From NCBI RefSeq assembly GCF_004664715.2, contig NC_051079.1, forward strand, positions 60,814,660 to 60,878,659: DNA of 64,000 nucleotides. Direction: 5' to 3'. The stretch's first letter is position 1; each line of letters opens with the position of its first letter. Source of the DNA: Peromyscus leucopus. Lineage: Eukaryota; Chordata; Mammalia; Rodentia; Cricetidae. Under the pieces are notes generated by a model, which made no database searches, had not been told where the DNA came from, and worked only from the letters and a program-made list of their open reading frames with translations. Positions 1 through 10,665 of this stretch are shown here, in pieces. The position numbers and the translations under genes were made by a program.

Positions 1-123
1 CACTCTGCTACACCATTCCTTAATTCTTCACTCGAGTACTGATCAGTGGTAAGACTGTCAATGATGTCAACATTGGACGTCCCAGCTGTAATATCAGGTT
101 ATTAATAAGGTTTCTTTTACTTT

Positions 124-345
124 TTATTTCTCTCTGTGTGTATGTCTCTCTCTTCTTTCTGTCTTTGTCCTGTCTCTGTCTCTCTGTCTCTCTCTCTCAC
201 ACACACACAGTGTGTATGTGTGTATGTGTATGTTTATATTTCTTTTTATTTCTGTGTCTCTCTTTCTTTCTGTCTCTGTCTCTCTCTCACACACACACAT
301 ACACACAGTATGTATGTGTGTATGTGTATGTTTATATTGCATAAT
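124..345. repeat. Compound TC/CA/TG microsatellite, internally duplicated
   Basis: Low-complexity tract made of TCTG/TC runs, short CA runs and TATG/TG runs. Two successive copies of the same order of blocks (TC, then CA, then TGTATGTG, then tgtttatatt) are offset by 98 bp, with matching ends at 240 and 338. Open frames across it on both strands consist only of SLSLSL/HTHTHT-type repeats and are not coding. Confidence 0.9.
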
Positions 346-504
346 GACATGACACACAGTAATAATATATGCATATTTCTTTCATCCCTATGCTTCTCTG
401 TTTTTGTCAAGTTGATAAGCTAGGGTCATCTGGGAAGAGGAAACCTCAATTGAAAAATAATGCTCCCCTGAAAAAGCTCCCTTGCCCTTTACAGTTAGCA
501 GAAG

Positions 505-760
505 CCTGGATCATGGATTCCACATGGTTTCTGACAATAGCATGGGTCATGGACATCCACGTGGCCTCCAGTGTCAGCATGGACCACAGACCTCAGCCTG
601 GTCTCTGGTGGCAGCACAGACTATGGACATCAATAAGGTCCTCAGCACTCACAATGGAGTTCATCATGGCCCTTGGCAACAGCACAGGCCAGACATCAAC
701 ATGGCTTCAGGTGTCAGCACAGACCATGGATATCCACATGGGCCCCAGCCTACTGACTGC
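505..760. repeat. Degenerate ~36-bp tandem repeat
   Basis: About seven diverged units of roughly 27-40 bp. Each resembles: ggacatcaacatggc, then ctcaggtgtcagcac, then agaccat. Good examples start near 548, 693 and 728. The phrase is common in rodent repeats, probably an L1-associated tandem, but I cannot name it securely. Overlapping 155- and 147-codon open frames are a by-product of the array. Confidence 0.65.
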
Positions 761-1015
761 AGACTCACAATTGAGAATGAGAAACACAAAAGGCTTTGTT
801 ACAACCTCTTTCCCCCACCTGCCAAAGAAAGTCTAGAAAGGAAGTCATTGAAGAGAACTCTTAAAAATTGTGACAGGGATCGTGAAGTATGGCTCTTCAC
901 AGTTGGTGGCTTCTGGCAGGGGTAGCGGTGGGAAAGGACTCAGTTTTCTTTTAAGGAGCTGGCCACGGGAGTTTGATCATGCCAGTGAGTACATGGGCAA
1001 CACAAATTAGACCTG

Positions 1016-1240
1016 TTTTTTTTTTTTTTAATTATCATGTTTTATTTTCTTCTTTGTGGGGGGGGGAGTTTCATGGGTAGGGTAACCTAGGAGGACTAAG
1101 AGGTAGGTATGTTTGCAGTGCATTTTGTGAGATTCCCAAGTGATTAATGGAAGTGTTATGTTGGGGAGAAAAGGAAAAGGATGGGGGAAGGAAAAGACAA
1201 AAAAAAAAAACGGATGAAAGGAAGAAAAAATAAATAAAAA
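1016..1240 (+). mobile_element. L1 3'UTR end (rodent Lx-like)
   Basis: Starts with a T/G-rich low-complexity stretch. It carries the typical rodent L1 3'-terminal wording (gtgagattcccaagtgatta followed by a degenerate 'atcaataaaa..ttatgttgg' segment) and ends in an A-rich tail at 1200-1240. Only the 3'UTR tail is present, with no ORF2 sequence. Confidence 0.6.
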
Positions 1241-1244
1241 GAAT

Positions 1245-1497
1245 GCACCCATCAGATTGGCCCATGGGACAGTTTCTTGATTAATGATTGACGTGAGCAG
1301 GCCCGGCTGATTACTGTAGGAAGTGCCACTCTTGGGAAGGTAGTCCTGAGCTGTGTAAGAAAACAGACTGAGCGAGTCATGGAAAGCAAGCCAGTGAGCA
1401 GTGCTGCTCCATGGTCTTTGCTCCAGCTCTTGCTTACAGGTTCCTTCCTGGAGTTCCTGCTCGACTTCCTTCAAGGATGGACTGTGATGAAGAAAGG
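1245..1497 (+). mobile_element. MaLR (ORR1-like) LTR fragment
   Basis: Directly follows the L1 A-tail. It shares with the MaLR LTR at 26.2 kb (opposite strand) the blocks 'gattggcccatggga', 'agcaagccagtgagcag', 'gctccatggtctttgctcca' and 'ttcctgctcgacttcctt'. Both LTR ends are missing. The 166-codon minus-strand open frame spanning this and the preceding L1 tail is fortuitous. Confidence 0.65.
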
Positions 1498-3149
1498 GAA
1501 GCTCGGAAAATACTTTATGCCTCCTCAAGTTGGTTTAGTTAGTGTTTTATCCAAATCGCAGGAAAACTAGTGAGAAAAACTCCCAAGGCATGTCATATTG
1601 TCATCAGGATAAGGAAGCAGCCTTGAAACAGAAGACACACAAGTTTTACTTCTTTTTGAGGTTTAAAGGAGAAAAAAATATTCTTGCCTAAAATAATACA
1701 CAACACAATGTTGACTTTATAAAGCATGCTTTTCTTTCTCAATGGGGCTTTGGTAATAATTCCAAATAATTTGATAACAACAAAATAATGTCAAGCTGGA
1801 ACCAAGCATCATAGCCTTTAACATCCACAGTCTGGGTCTAGCCAGCTCTCAACAGGCACTGGGGCTTCAACTGCCATGAAGGCTTCCTACTCCTGAGAAG
1901 GTATATCAAAGGTTCCTTTTCGTTGCTCACCTACTTCCTCTAACTCACCTAATTTTCAGCTCCTGAAATCTCACCTGCGGGGCTATTGTCCAACTATGTT
2001 GCTGAAAGCATGACCACCAGGAATCCGAAGGGCTGAAGAAGTGAGCTGCTTTCACTTTGGACTAAGGCTGTTGATGTCTACTTGACAAACTCTACACTGA
2101 CAGGCCAGATTCACCTATTCATTCACTTTACCAACACCAGCATCTGCTCTTTGTGACTTTTTTTTTTAATCCTCCTAAAATGTGGGCATATTCTTATTCA
2201 TTCTTTACTCTCTACATCCTGTCAGAAACATACCCTCTCCTCAAGGCTTACCAAAAACCTAGCAAGCATATGAGCTTATAGGGGATGTTTCACATGCAAA
2301 CTGTTACACAAGACTAAGATTGAGCCCCACACCCAGTCTTGCCTAGGATTCTTTCTGCTGCTACTTTGCCACCACGCAGTTCACACTCTAGTGTTTTGTC
2401 TCCCGGAGCAGGCAGAATAGGAATACTACAGAGGTCATTGATTTCACTCTACCCCCACCTACCCTGTGGATTTGGGGGGCATCTTGTTAAGATCTCAAGC
2501 AAGTAAAGGGGAAGAGGGAGATGCCGATGCTGTATTTATTTAGGGAGCTGCTTCAAAGACACCAAGAAAGAAATGAAATAAAATTACTGGTTCCTCAGTT
2601 TAAAATACAATCCATCCACATCTTAAGAGCATAACAAGAAGGAATGTTTGTCAATTTTCCTATAAAAATATGAAGTTCATCTATTAATAAAAGAAAAATA
2701 TAGCATCTTCTTGGAGCAATTCTGCAGAGTCAGCTGAACTGTGTGTAGAACGTCCTTATTACATATATCCTCACTACAACGTACCCACTTAGTAGTCTAG
2801 TGCTTGGGACCATCAAAATTACTTTGCGTTACAGTAGATTAGATTTACAGTAATGGAGAGGAGCATCTTTAATGGTTCATTTCCTCATGCACTATAGTAT
2901 ATAAATACTTTACTATTATTGCCTTTAAATAAAAATGTTCTTGAGGTATGTTTGCTGAGACCAAGCTATTTAAAGGTTGAGCAAATGAAAAATGAAGTTA
3001 AGGCGAGGGAAACATTAGAATATTATAATTTTATTGAAAGGCCAAGAAGACAGTAGAGAAAGGGAAATAGTCCAAAAATTAACCCACAATCAATCCTTAG
3101 GGGTGGGAAAGGGGATGATCTTGTGCAACCTCAGCAACAGGAACCAACC
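1498..3149. other. No recognised gene or repeat
   Basis: Mostly unique-looking AT-rich sequence. Read on both strands, no open frame longer than 60 codons and no repeat family I can name. It contains short T and A runs only (for example 2157-2167). Confidence 0.5.
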
Positions 3150-3292
3150 CTAATAACAGGTCTGAGTGCATGCTCTCTGCTAAACAAGGGGCTAAGCACT
3201 TCATTTGCGCTGTTTCACACTCTTCATGAGAGTTCTGTTAAATAGCACTTCTTTTACTTTCTGCATTTAATAAATAAAAATTACGGAACTTG
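3150..3292 (+). mobile_element. Possible MIR relic
   Basis: The order 'taataacaggtctgagtgc', 'ggggctaagcacttcatttg' and 'ctcttcatgagagttctgtta' parallels the MIR core (taataata...gtgccaggcac...ctcacaac..cctatgaggta). It is very diverged, as expected for this old tRNA-derived SINE. Confidence 0.4.
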
Positions 3293-5385
3293 GGAAAACC
3301 AATTCATTTTTACCAGTCTCTACTAGCTAATAAAGAGTCAGACGCACTATCTCAGTCCTTTCTTTCTACCGCTCATTGCTACTTCCATCTAATGCAAACA
3401 ATATTCTTTAGTCCTCCTGTGTCAGAAAATGGGAAAGAAGACTTCTGGGGTGACATTCATACATTTACTGATTCTGGAGAAAAGTCTCTACACATGAAAC
3501 TCTCAGACATATCCTTTTAGCATGGCTTAGATTACATGTCCAATGCTAAACCAATCATGTTCAAGAAAGTTCTGCCACTTGTCCATATATAGATCACACA
3601 TCCAATCCTGTAATCAATAAAACATGTCCTAAAGACAACATTGCTAGAATTCCATTTTCATAGTAGGTCAGAGTTCCTACAGAAGATGGTGAGTGCTAGG
3701 CAGACAGGAAGTTGACACTGGCCACTGTAGCATAGAGGGACAGTGGGGAAAAGATGTGCAGACAGCAGTCACTCCAGGGAATCTAAAGGAAGAAGATTCC
3801 AGGAAGGTGAGAAGAGCAGGCATGAAGAAAGGGCCTGGAGATGCCGAACAGCATAATTTGTTCAGAAAGCTGCAAGGTTTCAGGTGTATCTGGAGGACAC
3901 GGTGTGTGTGGCAAGAGGATTGAGATCAGCTGGCAGTTGTGGAGAATTCTGTATGTGACCCTTCAAGAAGCTCATGCATTATCTGAAGGCAGTGGTGAAT
4001 CATGGAAGGAGTTTAATCAAAGGAATAGTGTGATGAGTCCCGATTATGAGAAAAGTCCGTCTTTGAGTGGGTATAAAAGAAAGGTTAGAAGTAGAAAACT
4101 CCACGGAGAAACTGGCAATAGTTCAAGCAAGAGAAAATGAGTCCATGAACAAAAGCAGTGGTCGTAGGGTGGCGATCAAACAGTAGAGAGGAATGATGCT
4201 GAGAGGCAGATTCAGAAGGGAAGTCTGGACTCCCACTGGGAACCTGATTGTACAGGCTACCGACTGATGCTCAACCACCTTCACAGCTGCTCCAACAGGA
4301 CCTCCCAAGACATCGAGGAGACCAAACTGCAGAAGCAGTAGCAACTGTATCCCCAGGATATGCACGTCTTGAGTCCAAGCTGATAGTTTTATAATTTACA
4401 AAAGTCACTTTAACCCCTTAGCCTTAGAAAAGGAATATGGGCACCTTTTTTTTTCCCTGAAGAGATCATCAACAAATAGAATTTAACAGCTGGATATCCA
4501 GAGCTACTGAAGGTAGAATGGGATCTAGAAACATCTGGGCCAGTGGGGCAGGCAGAAATAATCCCTTTCCCTGACATGGTCTACATTCTTTTGGATAAGT
4601 TGCTTGAGATCCCAAATTCTCAGGAGATGTTCCTCTGGCAGTAACATGGTTTTCCTTTATATGGGCCAAAATTAATAACACATGTGACAACAAATGAACT
4701 TCACAGGGATGTTGTAACTGGATCTGCCTTAATCACTAATTTACTCTACTCAAGGGGACATAGAAAGAAAAGTTTAAAATGAGACATTAACACTTTCAAA
4801 TAGCAAATTCATGAATGTCCTTCATGTACTTAGGTGGTAGAATAAAGCTAATGTCATAAGCAACAATTAAATTGTTGTAGTATATACATTAAAATGAACA
4901 TATATTAATTCAGTTTCAATGCTTTAAAAATCATTATTCTGGAACTTATAATGAATAAAGAAAAGTTCCTTAAAGTTTTATGATAATCACAGACATAGGA
5001 AAGAATAATAAATATTTGCACTTAACTGGCAAAGCATCACAAGAAGGTATATTCTTTTCACAAACAAATTAATGAGAAATACAGCTAATACAGCAGAATG
5101 TGCATATACATATTTTAAAGGGCACTGACTCACCTGACTAAAGCTCTTTTGTTTACCATTTTATGGTAATTAATTTGTTAATATTCATCAATCTCTTCAG
5201 TTTATGACAAAGGAAAATGAACTAGTCTTGAGCTTTATACTCCCATGATTACATGCAAACGGTCTTCTCTCCTGTTTTCCTTAAGTCTAATAAATTCTAT
5301 AGCAGTAGTTAAAACATAACTGCAAACTAGAAAAAAACTGTAGATAGGAAAATAGGACAATGACTCCACTACCTATATGTTTATC
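3293..5385. other. No recognised gene or repeat
   Basis: Open frames of 60-100 codons occur at 3290-3520, 3693-4140 (two frames) and 4123-4365 (minus). They overlap each other on opposite strands, lack family resemblance and lack supporting splice or Kozak context. I treat the stretch as non-coding. Confidence 0.45.
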
Positions 5386-5790
5386 AGAAGATTTATGTTG
5401 GGACAGGGGAGAGAGTTTAGTCCATAAAGTGCTTTGCCACATGAGCATGAGGACCCAAGTTGAATCCTCAGAAGTCCTATAAAAATCGAGATGTAAAGGT
5501 ATACACTTGTACTTCCAGCATTGGAGAGGCATAGACAGGAGAACCTCTTGGGCTCACTGACTAGCCTGGCTAACCTCTTTGGTGAGTCCCAATAAGAGAT
5601 CCTGTCCTGAAAAAAAAATCAAGGTGGATGACCACCCTGAGAAACAACAGCATACCTTGACCTTTAACTTCTTCCTCTCCATCTGAATGTGCATATTTGT
5701 ACACATTTATGTCTGTACATGTGTGTCCATATATACATGGACACACAAATATACATATGTAAACACATAGATATGCACACACACAAAAGA
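5386..5790 (+). mobile_element. B3-like SINE with CA-rich tail
   Basis: tRNA-derived head (agtttagtccataaagtgct, ttgccacatgagcatgagga) and a B3-type body (cttccagcattggagaggca, gtcccaataagagatcctgt). An A run at 5610-5618 and a variable ACAC/ATAC-rich 3' end to about 5790 follow. Diverged and therefore old. Confidence 0.7.
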
Positions 5791-5847
5791 TAACTATAAT
5801 ACACACTAGCGAGTCACAGTGGTATAAAAATAAATGTAATATCATCC

Positions 5848-5940
5848 CTTTAGAATCTGAGACAGGTAGATTAGAGTTAGAGACCAGCCTGGGCTACCTA
5901 TCAAGGTCTTAACTCAAAACAAAAGACCAAAATACTATGT
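5848..5940 (+). mobile_element. B1-like SINE 3' fragment
   Basis: Carries the B1 right-hand wording 'gagaccagcctgggctacct' followed by 'caaggtcttaactcaaaaca'. The 5' half is missing or too diverged. Confidence 0.5.
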
Positions 5941-6017
5941 TGTATTGTTGGGAGGTAAGCCCACCAGAGAGTACCACATAGACACTCTTAAGGCCCAATA
6001 GAAAGTTTTACATTTCC

Positions 6018-6180
6018 AGGGCTGGAGAGATGGCTCAGAGGTTAGAAGCACTGGCTGCTCTTCCAGAGGTCCTGAGTTCAAATCCCAGCAACCATCTGTA
6101 ATGAGACCTCTTCTGGTCTGCAGGGATACATGCAGACAGAACACTGTATACATAATAAATAAATCTTTAAAAAAAAAAAA
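6018..6180 (+). mobile_element. B2 SINE with target duplication
   Basis: tRNA-like head 'gggctggagagatggctcag' with B-box-like 'gagttcaaatccc', a short body, an AATAAATAAA signal and an A12 tail. A near-perfect 12-bp target duplication (aaagttttacat / aaagttttaaat) lies at 6002-6013 and 6178-6189. The middle of the usual B2 body is shortened. Confidence 0.85.
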
Positions 6181-6240
6181 GTTTTAAATGCTCAAAAAAA
6201 TGAGTTCAATTGACAATTACAACATTGTAAAATTGTAACG

Positions 6241-6332
6241 AATCTGGTGCCCTCTTCTGGCCTGCAGGCATACATGCAGGCAGAACACTGTGTACATAAT
6301 AAATAAATAAATCTTTAAAAAAAAAATTTTTT
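6241..6332 (+). mobile_element. B2 SINE 3' fragment
   Basis: Repeats the tail of the neighbouring B2 almost word for word ('gccctcttctggcctgcagg', 'cagaacactgtgtacataat', AATAAATAAATAAATC, A run). The 5' head is absent, so it is a truncated second copy about 60 bp downstream. Confidence 0.8.
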
Positions 6333-6466
6333 TTTCATTGCCAGCTGGCAGCTGCATGGGGAACTGCCCAAATCATGCAGCCCCAGCCCAACAGCTCTCT
6401 GTCTTTTATGCACAAAACCCAAACCTTGGTTGTTACATTTCAGTTAGCAAGAAGCAGAACTACAGA

Positions 6467-6470
<4 letters not shown>

Positions 6471-6516
<46 letters not shown>
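6471..6516 (+). repeat. 46-bp A homopolymer
   Basis: Uninterrupted A run that looks like the tail of a retroposed transcript entering from 6333-6470. That 140-bp body does not match a SINE or L1 that I recognise. Confidence 0.75.
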
Positions 6517-6517
<1 letters not shown>

Positions 6518-7605
6518 CGCAGGGTTAGTCCATTGAGGGGCTTTTCACTCAGGGACTTTCCCAGCCAATCCCAGAACCATTGACTCGACCTTTCTCCTTG
6601 TTTTGGCAGGTGGGGTAGGTGTTTGTTCCTTTCTTGGTGGGTGTTGTTGCCTACATGCTGTGTTTTGAGGCCTGAATAGTGTTTCTATCACAGCATCAAT
6701 TGTGCAGAGAGTTTGTACTGCTCTGCCTGGCTTATGCCCTGAGTATTCTATGGGTGGGGGGAGGGGAGATCCCAGCACAGAAAGTTCAACCATGTTCAGG
6801 GCTTTGTGGTGAGCTCTCAGTTGTGTCTGTCAGTTGGCTCTTCCCTGGTATTAACTAGAAAAGAAAATGGAGGCTTGTGGAGGGCAAGCGTCATAAGTGA
6901 TCTTTCATGACAAACTATCGTAAATTGTGTATGAGGAATATCTTCTTTCTGAAAGGCAAGATAAGCAATGTTTTCTGCTGCCTCTTAGCTGGTGTCTCAG
7001 TGCCATCTCTGGTAGATCAGCTGAGATCTATAATTATATACTAGAATTGAGTTAAACTCTCTTATAAGTAGTTGGGTGGAAAATATTAACAGAATTAGTA
7101 AGTAACCCTTTTCCCAGGTGGACTATACTTTATATAAAAGTAAAGCAGGGACCCTTGCTCTAAAACTACATTTACATACAAACATCATATTGATGAATGA
7201 TAGTTTCAGTATGTGATGAATGATTCATGGTTCTGACTGGTGCTTGGTGCTCTTACTATGGTTGGCAGTAACTCAGTCAATGTGTGTACAGGAGCCCTTA
7301 GGGAAAGTGAATCTTTTTAAACCACTCTCTGCCTTGTCTTAGCATATTTTCTCTAAGTTCTTAAATGCTTTGCTCTTCTCAGTGTCTAAGGAAAAAAATT
7401 GCAGGTTACACAGCATGCTAAGCCTATCAGGAAAATAAAGGTATCGGCTTGAAAAAGAAACATGAGAATTTAATGTAATGAAATAAAGAAATGTGAATGA
7501 GCAAACTCATGAGTCATACTGTCACACACAATATGCACATAACTGTGAAACTCCAGGAAACACCTCCAAAGACAGTGAAGAGCACTGAGCCAATGCAGTA
7601 GATAG
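6517..7605. other. No recognised gene or repeat
   Basis: Unique-looking. The 82-codon minus-strand open frame at 6545-6793 has low complexity and no family resemblance. Confidence 0.45.
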
Positions 7606-8117
7606 TGTATTAGGATTCTCTAAATAAACAAATCTGATATAATTATATATGTGCATGTATATGTCTGTGATTTATTAGACTGGATTACATGATATGGCTC
7701 AGGGAGTTCAACAATAGCCGACTGATACTGGAGAGGATCTGGTATTTGCTCAATCCATAGCCTGGATGTCTCAGAGGTCCCAATCTGGTGCTGAGGGTCC
7801 AGAGGATTCCTAGAGAGCAGCTGGTTTTCCGATTACATCAGAAGTCCAAAGATGCTGGTTCTAATATCAGCAAAAATATTGCACATATACAGAATAAATG
7901 AGCTTGCCACCAAAAGGAGGGGAAGCAGGCAAAGGGCTCCTTTTTTTCCATTTCACTTTATCTGGTCTGCCTTCAGAGGTGCCAACTACATTTAGGCTAA
8001 GTCCTTCTACTTCAAATAGTCCAATCAAGAAAATCCCTCACAGGCGTGCCCAGAAACTTGCCTTTTTTATGATGATTCCAGATTCAGTCAAGCTGATATC
8101 CAAGAGTAGCTGTCACA
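7606..8117 (-). mobile_element. MaLR solo LTR (MT-type)
   Basis: Plus-strand ends are tgtattagg and ctgtcaca (TG..CA). The internal order 'ggatgtctcagaggtcc', 'gagcttgccaccaaaaggag', 'gtccttctacttcaaatagt' and 'tcaagctgatatccaagagt' matches rodent MT LTRs in reverse. Length is 512 bp. Flanking 5-mers gatag/gatgg are a degenerate 5-bp target duplication, as expected for ERVL-MaLR elements. No internal region, so it is a solo LTR. Confidence 0.85.
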
Positions 8118-8263
8118 GATGGTCTTTAAAGAAATTCAGTGCAGTAACTATGGGATCAAAACCTTACATGGTGAAAGGCCTTCAGCATCCTCCACCTCTT
8201 CGCCTGGCTGCATACAGTTGCAAATCACCAGGGGAAAATGTGTTCTTAGTCAAGAATAATTTT

Positions 8264-8264
<1 letters not shown>

Positions 8265-8317
<53 letters not shown>

Positions 8318-8572
8318 GTGTGTATGAGCATGTATTCATGCATATGCAGGTACATGTGTCTGCACATGCATGTGAAGGCCAGAGGACAATCTCAGTTGTT
8401 GTCTTTAAAATCCCTGTCCACCTCCTTTGAGACAGGCTCTCTAATTGTTCTGCAGCTCAGCAGTTGGACTAGACTGGCTGGGCAGCGACTCCTAGGAATC
8501 CTCCTGTCTATGTTTCACCAGCACTGGGATTGCAAACATATACCACCGTATCTAGCATTTTTGTTCCTTTTA
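8265..8572 (-). mobile_element. B3 SINE, minus strand, with (TG)n tail
   Basis: (TG)24 at 8268-8315 is the reverse of the SINE 3' tail. It is followed by 'gaaggccagaggacaatctc', 'tttgagacaggctctctaat' and 'cagcactgggattgcaaaca', the reverse complement of a B3 body. The microsatellite probably grew from the SINE tail. Confidence 0.8.
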
Positions 8573-9480
8573 ATATAATATTTTTATTATTTTTTGAGAA
8601 TTTGATACAATTATTTTCATCATATTCACCTTCACTGCTTCCCCTAACTTCCCCTAGATCCATCTCACTTCCTACCTCCTCTTTTATTTATTTTTTATAT
8701 TTTTAAAAACCCCACTGAGTCCATTGTGTACAGCTCATACACTCCTAGGTAGAGGGTCATTTCCTGGAGCATAGTTGACCTACCAGATCATATACTCCTA
8801 AGTAGAGGGTTATTCCCTGGAGCATCATTGACCCACCAGTTCATACACTCCTAGGTAGAGAACCATTCCCTGGAGCATCATTGACCTACCAGCCAACACC
8901 TTTAAACAAACTGACTCCCCCTTCCCCAGAAGCCATCAACTGTTAGTAGATGCTTTTAGGGGTTTGGGCTCATGATTCTCACAACCCAAGCTAGAATGTA
9001 GACCAGCTTGATCTTGCGTAAGTAGAGGGCAGTTTGACACTGTCAATTTAGCAAAATAATAGTAGTAAGTTCACCTCCAAAACCTGTTGATTTCCCAACC
9101 ACAAGTTCGTGGCCAGATTTATAGTACCATGCATGCATTTCTTCCTGTGAAACAGGCATTAAATCCAATTAAAAAATGGTTGGCTGCCCCATAACACTCC
9201 TGACACTAATGCACAGAGGGGCATATCTTACTCTGATGGTTTTTATATTTCACAGAGTTCACAACTTAATAACACTATTGATGACCCAGCCTCCCAGCCG
9301 CTCCCACAGCACCTTTCACAACTACAAAAGCTAGTCAGCAGGAAGAAAGATCTCTGCTCAGTACCAACTTGAGTCCTCCTATCCTATTACCAAAATATAA
9401 TGTCTTCAGCAGCAGGGTTTTATTCTCGAGTTCTGCTGGGAAAACAAGAACAGTGGCAAAAGCTTGCATCCAGAATCCAT
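8573..9480 (-). mobile_element. L1 3'UTR, minus strand
   Basis: Begins with the reversed L1 3' end (aatatttttattattttttg / agaatttgatacaat) and continues through typical rodent 3'UTR text: 'tggagcatagttgacctacc', 'actgactcccccttccccag', 'ccatcaactgttagtagatg', 'aaatccaattaaaaaatggt'. No ORF2 is included. A 53-bp unit is tandemly triplicated at 8736-8894. Confidence 0.8.
8736..8894. repeat. Three tandem copies of a 53-bp unit inside an L1 3'UTR
   Basis: Copies start at 8736, 8789 and 8842, exactly 53 bp apart. Each reads catacactcctaggtagag, then tcattccctggagcat, then ttgacctaccag, with a few substitutions. Other L1 3'UTR copies in the window do not show this triplication. Confidence 0.9.
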
Positions 9481-9499
9481 TTTAAAGGCCAGTGTACTC

Positions 9500-10007
9500 T
9501 CAGTAATAATAAGATCATTCACTTTTTAAAGGGTGGATGTGAGTAGACATTCCTAAAAACAAGATTCACATACAGGATGTGAAAAGATGCTCAGTTTCAC
9601 TAGTCACTGAGGTAGATGCAAATCAGAGCGACAGTGAAGTACCATTGCGTTGGACTTCACTTCTAGGATGTGGAGAAATTAACCCTCATATTGCTGCTGG
9701 TGGGATGCCAGATGGAGCAACCAATGGAGAAAATAGTCAAAGCAGTCTGGCAACAACTCCTTTTATAGCTGAACATAAAGTTGCCATATGGCATAGAATT
9801 TTTTTATATATATATATTCCCTATATATATGAAGGATTCTATGTATATATATTTTTCAATCAACAGAATAATGGGTAAGCAAAATATGGTTTAAAAAATG
9901 GTTAAGCCAAACAGTGGAATGTTATCCAGCTATAAAAAGCACTAAAATAAAATATATGCTAGAACATAAACTTTAAAAGCATTAAACTAAGTCAAAGAGC
10001 CAGTATA

Positions 10008-10062
<55 letters not shown>

Positions 10063-10337
10063 CTGTTTATATGAAAAATTCCAGATAAGTAAATCTATTG
10101 AGTTAGAAAATATAGGATGCTGGCAATTGCTGAGAGTAAATGAGCCATGGGTAGGAGGGACTGAATTCATTCAGTGTTTTGGGGGAGCATATTTTAAATG
10201 TATAAACTTAGATTCTGATGATAGCTGTGCAGCTCTGAGTACATACCCTAAAGCATTAAAATGGGCAACTGAAAGAATAATTTTTATGATAGGAAAATTG
10301 TATCATAACAATATTCTTATGAAAATATACAAATAAT
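9500..10337 (+). mobile_element. Old mammalian L1 (L1M) 3' end
   Basis: The ORF2 C-terminal region is recognisable ('gatgtggagaaattaaccct', 'attgctgctggtgggatgcc', 'ccatatggcatagaa', 'cagtggaatgttatccagct'). A 3'UTR of L1MA/L1MB style follows ('tatgaaaaattccagataag', 'gtagagggactgaa'-like, 'tgatgatagctgtgcagctc'). Reading frames are broken throughout. A (GT)25 array interrupts the 3'UTR at 10011-10060. Confidence 0.75.
10011..10060. repeat. (GT)25 microsatellite
   Basis: Uninterrupted 50-bp dinucleotide array inside the L1M 3' end. Confidence 0.97.
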
Positions 10338-10665
10338 CTTATTCTCTTCTGGTTAGTGGAGACAATTCTTTCTCTTGCAGTAGTTATATAAACTTTAAAG
10401 AGTCTATATATCTCTCTCATTTAGAAACAAATATGAGCTGTGAAGTCACGTGGGGAGCAGAAAAAACCCTGAGTGAATAAAATGCTGAGAGAATGTATGC
10501 AGTGCAGTTGATGTGGACATGGCCCTGTCAAGGACCTCTTAGCCTCAGACCCACCGGAACAGCAAAGCCTTCACCTTAGGGTGAGGCTCAGAGGGATAGA
10601 AGCCTCTTCTGGTCTGAGCATGCATGTTGAAAGTGTGTGCAGAAAATGTCTGCCATAAGTTTCTT
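10338..10665. other. No recognised gene or repeat
   Basis: Short unique segment between the L1M and the RMER17-like LTR. Confidence 0.45.

Noticed and set aside
369..925. 155- and 147-codon frames on the plus strand
   Set aside because: Both read the same degenerate 36-bp tandem array in different frames, which keeps both open. No protein-family resemblance.
1028..1528. Longest open frame, 166 codons on the minus strand
   Set aside because: It spans an L1 3'UTR end and a MaLR LTR fragment in antisense. Composition follows the repeats and shows no domain.
6018..6090. tRNA-like sequence with A and B boxes
   Set aside because: It is the head of a B2 SINE, not a tRNA gene. The same holds for the ID-like heads at 12173, 15262 and 52910.
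8736..8894. Three regular 53-bp repeats as a possible array of binding sites
   Set aside because: The unit is ordinary L1 3'UTR sequence that has been tandemly duplicated. No independent evidence of binding-site function.
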